From: Terebella lapidaria
Lineage: Eukaryota; Annelida; Polychaeta; Terebellida; Terebellidae
Length of the DNA stretch: 64,000 bases
NCBI GenBank assembly: GCA_949152475.1
Contig: OX424556.1
Span: 60,904,451-60,968,450 of the forward strand
Reading direction: 5' to 3'
Both the position numbers and the translations under genes were made by a program. The notes under the pieces are model-generated. The model did not search any database, had not been told where the DNA came from, and was given only the letters and a program-made list of their open reading frames with translations. Numbering within the stretch: the first letter of the stretch is position 1; every line of letters begins with the position of its first letter. Positions 35,201 through 44,200 of this stretch are shown piece by piece.

Positions 35201-38200
35201 AAACACACTTTCAACACTGAGATACATGTATATCTATTGCATTCTGATGACCTCTGTGAATGGAAAGTACTGCAAAAGATATGATAATGATATTGTGAGT
35301 TCCCACCAAGACAGAACTGTCTGAATGTAGATACTGTAAAAAGACTAATTTTGGCAGCTATTACATTTGGCGGTTGTGTGCCCCACGTTATTTGGCGGAT
35401 ATTTAATTTGGCGGTTTCAAAACCATATATATTTCTTAACATGTGTCTACTTAATTTGGCGGACGATTTAATTTCGCGGTTTTTCCCCTACTGTAAAATC
35501 CGCCAAATAAATCGTCCGCCAATATTATTCGTTTTACAGTATTAATTCCTTGACAGAGAAACAGACCCCATGGATGAAAGTTATTTTTCTGAAAAACAGA
35601 CCCCATGGATGAAAATTATTGTCCTATAGTAAACATGATGCAGAATCACAATTTGGCCATCTGACATGTACATGTATACTGTACCCTTCTCAATATTATC
35701 ATCATTGTCTTTGAAAATCCACCTGAAGTGCCCTTGTCCTCCACGCCACCAGTGCAACACTGATATCCTGCATTCTATATCATCTGTGCATGTCCCCCCC
35801 CCACCCCCCTCCCCTCCCCCTCACCCTAGCTCACCCTCTGGGCCCATGTCTGATGTCACTGTTTGTATAAACCCCAGTCTCTTTCGTCCTAGGCTTATCA
35901 GCCAAGTCATCTGTGACAGCAGTATCCACTAATTGCATATGACTTGAGACTAAAATCTTCTATGATGTTTATATCTAAAGCACAATCAGTGCCAATGTTA
36001 GGGTCATTATCATGTGGTGAGATATTGGTTTGAATTGCATGTCATTGTTTGATGTTCCTGATATCAAAGGTCCACAAGGAAAACAATAGTTGCTTCTAAC
36101 CGGATCCCATGCATTTTGAATATGTACACAGAGATAACATTTATTTCTCATCAAATATTCATTTGATTTCAGACAATACGTCTTAATGCATCAGGGATTG
36201 TGCAATGTTCACCACTTATAGCGTGTTTTTCATGTGGCACTATATCATCTATCTCACGGACAGTCACTTGCTCATCACTTGGGGAAGGGAAATCTTGCTG
36301 TGTGGCGCTTTTTGCCCATCACTTGCTGAAGGAATATATTGCTATGTTGCGCTATAATGTTTTATCTGACGAACTGTCGCTTGCTCATCACTTGGCGAAG
36401 GGAATTATTGCTATGCGGCACTCTAACATCTATCTGACGGACCGTCACTTGCCCGTCACTTGGGGAAGGGAATTATTGCTATGCGGCGCTATAACATCCA
36501 TGTGACGAACCGTCGCTTGCCCGTCACTTGGGGCAGGGAAATATTGCTATGCGGCGCTATAACGTCTATCTGACGGACCGTCGCTTGCCCGTCACTTGGG
36601 GCAGGGAAATATTGCTATGTGGCGCTATAATGTCCATGTGACGGACCGTCACTTGCCCGTCACTTGGAGAAAGGTGAATATTGCTATGTGGCGCTATAAC
36701 GTACATCTGACGGAGAAATTGTTTATGTGGCGCTACAAGGACTATCTGACGGTCACTTGCTCGTCACATGGAGGTAGAGAAATGTTCTTATGTGGCGCTA
36801 CAAGGGCTATCTGACGGACCGTCGCTTGCTCGTCACTTGGGGAAAGGGAAATATGGTCACTTGGAGAAAGGGTAATTTTGCTATGTGGCGCTCCAAGGCC
36901 TATCTGACGGTCACTTGCCCGTCACTTGAAGACAGAGAAATATTCTTATGTGGCGCTACAAGGGCTATCTGACGGACCGTCGCTTGCTCGTCGCTTGGGA
37001 AAAGGGAAATATGGCTATGTGGCGCTCCAAGGCCTATCTGACGGTCACTCGCCCGTCACTTTGAGACAGAGAAATATTCTTATGTGGCGCTACAAGGGCT
37101 ATCCGACGGACCGTCGCTTGGTCGTCACTTGGAGAAAGGGAAAAATTCTTATGTGGCGCTATAACGTCTATCTGACGGACCGTCGCTTGCCCGTCACTTG
37201 GGGAATGGGTAATTTTGCTATGTGACGCTCCAAGGCCTATCTGACGGTCACTTGCCCGTCACTTTGAGACAGAGAAATATTCTTATGTGGCACTACAAGG
37301 GCTATCTGACGGACCGTCGCTTGCTCGTCGCTTGGGGAAAGGGAAATATGGCTATGTGGCCCTCCAAGGCCTATCTGACGGACACTTGCCCGTCGCTTGC
37401 CCGTCACTTGGAGAAAGAGAAAATTTCTTATGTGGCGCTACAAGGGCTATCTGACGGACCGTCACTTGCCCGTCACTTGGAGAAAGGGAAAAATTCTTAT
37501 GTGGCGCTATAACGTCCATGTGACGGACCGTCACTTGGCCGTCACTTGGAGATAAAAAAAATTCTTATGTGGCGCTACAACGGCTATCTGACGGACCGTC
37601 ACTTGCCCGTCACTTGGAGAAAGGGAAAAATTCTTATGTGGCGCTATAACGTCCATGTGACGGACCGTCACTTGGCCGTCACTTGGAGAAAGAGAAATGT
37701 TCTTATGTGGCGCTACAAGGTCTATCTGACGGACCGTCGCTTGCTCGTCACATGGGGAGAGTCATAGCTATGTGGCGCTATAAGGTCTATCTGACGGATC
37801 GTCGCATGGGCGTCACATACAATTCCAAGAAAGTGGATGAGGAGAAATAAAAATTTCGCGGGTTCTTACCATGAAAGGGTAACCGGAATATCAAATGTAT
37901 TTTGATGGTCATGGTCGAGCTGAAGTCAAACTTAAAATTTATTGTTCTTCCTAAATGAAATCTCTCAAATTGCAAATAAAAATCATAATTCGCCTTTACA
38001 GAGACGCGATAATCTTCACGTTGATAAACACTGGGACGAGTTTATTTGCGGGTTTTGTGATATTTAGCACCCTGGGCTACATGGCCGAGCTTCAAGGCAC
38101 CACAGTGGACAAGGTAGCAGAGTCCGGTCAGTGCAAAGCTTTCAGGTGGATTTAGTGCCTCTGAGTTACCAGACACGCTCAGGGTGTAGACTGTTCTGGT

Positions 38201-41200
38201 CTGGTGTTACAGGTCCGGGCCTGGCGTTTATCGTCTACCCGAAGGCGGTGTCGGCGATGCCCTTGGCTCCTCTTTGGTCGGTTCTGTTCTTCATAATGAT
38301 TCTTCTGCTCGGGATGGACAGTCAGGTATGTACGCTTCCGATTCAAAACCACATCGGTTTTTTATGGTGGCTGATAGCGTCCATTCGTCAATCTCGCTCC
38401 CTCGCGGCGAGAGAGCGAAGCGAGGCAGCGAAAGAGCGATGCGAGGGAACGAGGAAGCGATGCGAGGGAACGAGAGAGCGATGCGAGGTAGCGAGAGAGC
38501 GATGCGAGAGAACGAGTAAGCGATACGATATTCACATAGATCAACCTCGCTTCCTCGCATCGCTCTCTCGCTCTCTCGTTCTCTCGCTCTTTCGTTCTCT
38601 CGCTCTCTCGCTCTCTCGTTCTCTCGCTCCCTCGCTGTCTCGTATGCAGAAACTAATTTTCATGTATCAGGTATGCAGTATCAGAAACTAACTGAAGATT
38701 TCAGCATACAGATAAAACGCACTTTTGAGAACTCGCACGATGATTTTTTTTTGTTCTAATATAATCATACATACGACCATGTATATACATGTACATTCAT
38801 CTACGAAGCTAACTTTTATATGTATATTTTAATGATATTGATAAAAATTTTCGACATGGTCAGTGCTATTACAATGCTCATGGGCAAGTACAGAAATAAT
38901 GGAAGGGAAGGAGCACGTACGGACTGTACCCACCCTTCTCTGGACACGCCCCTGTCATACCAGTTTCCTTGTAGGACATAATAAATAGGACATATAAAAT
39001 AGATGATATTGATCTGAAATTTACATCATAGTTTCTACTTAACAGTGTATTCTTTGAAAACCATTGTATGCATAGGCGATTAAGTTGTAAAATTTTGTAA
39101 TATGAGTCCCATATTGTTTCGAAAATTACAATTCCATATCGTGCTCGATTATGATATAATATCACAATAAACGGTGATGATTATCGTGTTATTTGAAGTA
39201 CGTGTATTGTATGCTCATCCGTGAACCACCACCTCCCACCTAGCCGCCTTACCCTCACCCCCTCCACCCAGTCTACACCTTCATCCGCTGCAAGTCACCT
39301 CATTGGTTATATCACTGTCACGTGGTAGAGAGCCTTATCCACTCACCAGGCTCTCTTACGCAATCTTCTGGGCTGTAGGATCGGAGCATGTGCAAATTAT
39401 ATGTATGTGTTGTAGATGCCGTTAGCGAAATCTAAATGCTTGAACCATGTACAAATATGATATATAGGGCCTGTAAAATACACATGTAATCCGACGAAAT
39501 TATAATATTAATACATAAGAATTAACCATAAAATCTTCACATATTTAATTCAGATTGAGAATATTCATTAAATATCAGTAGTTACAGAAATATCATGTAA
39601 GTTCCGATATCCGGATCTTATTTGAACGGAGATATATTCTTTCACTTCAATTACAACTTTGTTTTTGTCACAATTGATACAAAATTGTTGTAAGATTAAA
39701 GTTCAATAGATAATTTTAATCATAATTTGTTGACATCGGTTATTGTGTGCGTTGTTCGAAGGGAAGGGGCGGGGTATATAGGTAAATAGATGGTGAAAAA
39801 CAACAACATCTATTCATGTTAATTTATATAAATTTATATAAATCGTTATTTCGGTATTGAACGTCATATGTTTTGCGCTTGAATATGTACAGGGAGATTA
39901 GTTTTGCCGAAAAGAATTAACTGATCATATTTGACCATATGCAATAAATAATATTTGAACATATTCACTGGTAGGTATACATGTATAAATATTAATGCAG
40001 CAGAGTGGACGTGATTATTTTTCGTGTGCGCGAAAAGTATCGTGGTAACGAATAAAAAAAAATAGCATCTGAACAATAGAAAAAAAACCCGTGATAACGA
40101 GAAATTTATTGTTAGAACGGATTAATTTATTGTGACCTGTCATATGAGCGAGAGAACGAGGAAACGAAGGAACGAGTGAGCGAGAGAGCGATGCGAGGTA
40201 GCGAGAGAACGAGATTACGAGAGAACGAGTGAGCGAGAGAACGAGGGAGCGAGAGAGCGAGAAAGCGAGAGAGCGATGCGAGGTAGCGAGAGAACGACAT
40301 TGCGAGAGAGCGAGGGAGCGAGAGAGCGAGAGAACGAGGTAGCGAGAGAACGAGATTGCGAGAGAACGAGTGAGCGAGAGAGCGAGAGAACGAGGGAACG
40401 AGAGAGCGAGAGAACGATGCGAGATAGCGAGATAGCGATGCGATAGAGCGAGAGAGCGATGCGAGATAGCGAGAGTGCGAGGGAGCGAGAGAACGATGCG
40501 AGGAAGCGAGGTGGATTTATGTCACTATCTTATCGCTCACTCGCTCCCTCGCATCGCTCCCTCGCATCCTCGCATCGCTCTCTCGCTCCCTCGCATCGCT
40601 GTCTCGTGCGCTCGTATCGCTCTTTCGCTACCTCGCTTCGCTCTCTCGCCGCGAGGGAGCGAGATTGTCAGATGGACGCTATCAGCCACCATAGTTTTTC
40701 GATACCTCATCAATCTGAACGGCTACATGCACCTTTTCAAACATTTTATATCCAATATCTGCGTAATGGAACGTGCCTGTATGATTGTCTGCATGGCTGC
40801 CTGCTCGATGCTCCTTTCCCGACAGAACCCCTTTGGAACCCTCGGGGTTCTAAAAAGAGCGATTGAGAACCTTTTTTTGCAAGAGTAGGCCTATACTGCG
40901 GTGTGTGTTAACCAGCCCTTGTGTTCGATTAGAGTTGTTTGACGGAAACAGGTTGCAAGGTTTGTGATTCTGAAGAAGGATTGCCTTATTCACTCGCGTC
41001 GGTTTGGACAACTCGTCGGCCAGTCACGTCAACACGTTATGCAGGCGTACATCGAGGATATACATTGGGTCAACTTTCTGGCAAGCACTCAGGGTTTTGT
41101 CCAGAGTGGTGCAGGTCGCTGAACACGATTGCATACCTAGGACCATAATCGGATATCACTGGCTGGACGCTCCGCATTCTCGATGTCACAACAGCTGACA

Positions 41201-44200
41201 ACGCAGAGTTGCATAGGAGGTCTATCATCTTGTTCTGTCTGACAAGAAGATGTCACTATTATGCATGAGTCCATGATTTGATTATGTCAGAGGTATGGAA
41301 GCTCAGAGAAGTTTATAAGTATTGAACCTTTTTAGGGGCATTCACTTTTTTTCATCCGTCCACATTTTTATCTTTAAAGTGTACAATCGAATCCTTCTGA
41401 AATTTTGCACAAAAATACCGAAAAATATTCCCAGGAAAGTGTTTTTTTAGTTTTTAGATTTTCGCATTTTTTTTTTCAAAATGGCTATTTTCGACGAAAA
41501 ATGCCTAATTTTGGACTTTGAGCGCTTGAATCGCTCAAATTGGGTCAGTTTGGCCCAAACTTAGCCCAAATAGGACTTCCCCATGTTTAATTATCCTATG
41601 CTTTATAATGGGACACATTATTGCTGATATCTCACTTAATATTGCGATTAGAGACTAGAAATCAATCGTGGACATATAGGAAAAGATATATGCTGACTTT
41701 TGTCGTGACCTTGAATTCGACCTTTGACCTCATTCTCAAGTTCAGAGCACAAAATGGCTAAAATCTCGCCCATTATCGACTTTACAGCTTACAAATCAAT
41801 AGGGACATAAAGGAAGTGATATACCGGTATGCTGAATATTGTCATGACGTTGAACTTGACCTTTGACCTCATTTTCAGGGTCAGAGCATAAAATGACTAA
41901 TATCTCGCTTATTATCAATTTTACAGTTTAGGAATCAATTGTCAACATATAGTAGACGATATATGCTGAATATTGTCATGACCTTGAATTTGACCTCATT
42001 TTCAAGGTTAAAGCACAAAATGGCTAATATCTCGTTTATTATCGACCTTACAGCTTTGCAATCAATTGAGCACATATAGGAAATGATATATGCTGAATAT
42101 TCTCATGACCTTGAAGTTGACCTTTGATCTCATTTCCAAGGTCAGAGCCCAAAATGGTTAATATCTTGCCCATTGTCGATTTTGCAGCTTAGGAATCAAT
42201 TGTGGACATGAAATGATATATGCTGAATATTTTTGTCACCTTGAATTCGACCTTTGACCTTGTTTTCAAGGTCACGGGACGAAAGGGCTGATATCTAATA
42301 TGTAAACCAACGTCCGGAAACCTTTCTCAGCCCTTGTTATTATGTTTCATATTCTATTGTGTTGGTATGGTGGGAGTTCCTGTTTATTTACTTGTCAAAC
42401 GTAACGCGCAAGTTACACACATGGTTTGCGAGAACTATCGGTTGTTTATCGATGGAGATGGACTGCCGCCAATAGGTCTTAAGTTGGTGTGGAGACTGGA
42501 TCTTCATGACCCCTTTTTTCGTGATTAAGTTTGAGAATGTTGTTATCCGCATATTGATATGCAGTATTTCATGAACACATGCAACGATGAGCCACCGTTG
42601 TGGTCGGGATCACACTGTCGCATAAATATCATCAACAATGATCTCGATCTTTGGAGAACTTGGGAAACAGTGTCTCTAGGAGGGTCTGCAGCAGTCAATG
42701 GCTGGGGCACCGGATCAATCAGACTTTTTTCTGCATCATCGATGTGTCGGACGACCTGTCTCGTGTCCTCATGTATATCTCTCGGTCGATTTAAAGCCTC
42801 ATTCGGCATAAGTTATGGTTGACTGTCCCATGGTATGACATGCTGAGCCGTCCGATTCCAGGTGACAACGGGAGCGTGTGTGTCAAGAGACAGACAAAAA
42901 GCTTCAATATAAGCACTGAATAATTCATCACATGTGACTGACTCAGACTTAATGTCTGAAGTTTTCGGAACTTGGAACTGGCATGGATCTGAATCCGGGA
43001 AGTGCTGGCCGCAGATCTGGTGGCTCATTAGCTGTAGTTTGGATATTGAATGTGATCAGGTGGTTGTCAAAACACGATCTTGGGTTCCTCGAGAAGAATG
43101 GACGCATCAAACACATGTCTGGATGAGCTCGAGAGTTTTACCACTTTTATGTGTACCGTCCCTGATGTGCTGTTGAAGATGACAGGATTCGATGAGGTCC
43201 ATGAACCTTCTGGTTGAGCTGTCAGCTGCATCATTGAGAGGAATGTTGAATCCTCGCATATCAGACTCCGGAACGAGTGTATCATGTAGATTTTCTATAC
43301 TTATATATTTAAAGGATCGAAAAGGAGCTTGTTTGAGGATGAAGTTTGTGCAATTTTCTTCCAGTTCGTGTGTGTGGAAGGCTTAGTTACGGCTCTCCTA
43401 GACTTCTGGCCCACACTCCGCCGTCAGTGGTACCGAGAATCCTTCATCGCCTCCCTGTGTGTCGTACAGTTCGTTATGGGTATTCCCATGGTAACAAACG
43501 TAAGTGCTCCCTGGCTGAAGTTTGGGGCTGATCGAGCGGACGGGCAAATACTTGTTTGATCCCGCCCTACTCTGCACCGGGGACAGTGAAAGGCAAATAC
43601 AGTAATCTACACTCCTCAGAAGAAACTGCTGGTAACTGTCTTCTACATATTTACTTCTGATACCTATTTCAGGGTGGGATGTATATTTTTCAACTATTTG
43701 ACTACTATGCCGGTAGTCGTACTGTTGTACTCATCGCCTTCTTTGAAGTGATCAGCATATCCTGGGTTTATGGTAAGGTAAATTGATGAATTCAATTCAA
43801 TTCAATTCATTTTATTCAACACAACATCCAACATTACAAGTATGGTTAATACAATAAAATTGAAATAATTGTGTTGAAAGGAGAATGCAAGAAGCGAAAG
43901 CTTGTACAAGGCATTCGATGAATACACAATGTCAGAGTGAATCTAGATGAGTCTTGTGTTTATGAATAGCTGGTGAGTGAACGAGTGTCAGTAAATAACT
44001 CGTGACTGCAGGTGTCAACCGTTTCTACGACAATCTGGAGATGATGTTTGGGTTTCGTATCAACCTGTACATGAAGATTTGCTGGGTCGCGGTCACACCT
44101 GTGGCGTGTCTGGTAAGCATCTTCGGGGATGTTGGGTTTAACTCAGTAAGAATCGCCCAATCAGCAAGCAGGAAGTTGCGTCAAACACAACACCTCTTCT

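Larger units (their letters stand above)
28690..37825. mobile_element. Giant foldback element filling SLC6 intron 6 (~9.1 kb)
   Basis: The left terminus 'gcaattttatgcgacggcca' is mirrored at the right terminus ('gtcgcatgggcgtcacatac' then 'aattcc'). The left arm is 28690-31225 and the right arm 35825-37825. Each has an outer block of 69 bp tandem units and an inner unique block ('tagtggatactgctgtcaca', 'gcttatcagcc' and 'ccaatgtt.g.atcattatca' mirrored). The ~4.6 kb centre is largely a 105 bp satellite. No transposase or other protein is visible. The architecture resembles Drosophila FB-type foldback elements. The target duplication is not resolved. Confidence 0.85.

Noticed and set aside
38131..38691. 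186-codon frame continuing out of SLC6 exon 8
   Set aside because: The extension past 38325 is the GAGCGAGA repeat arm. Exon 8 has a consensus donor at 38325 and joins exon 9 in phase.
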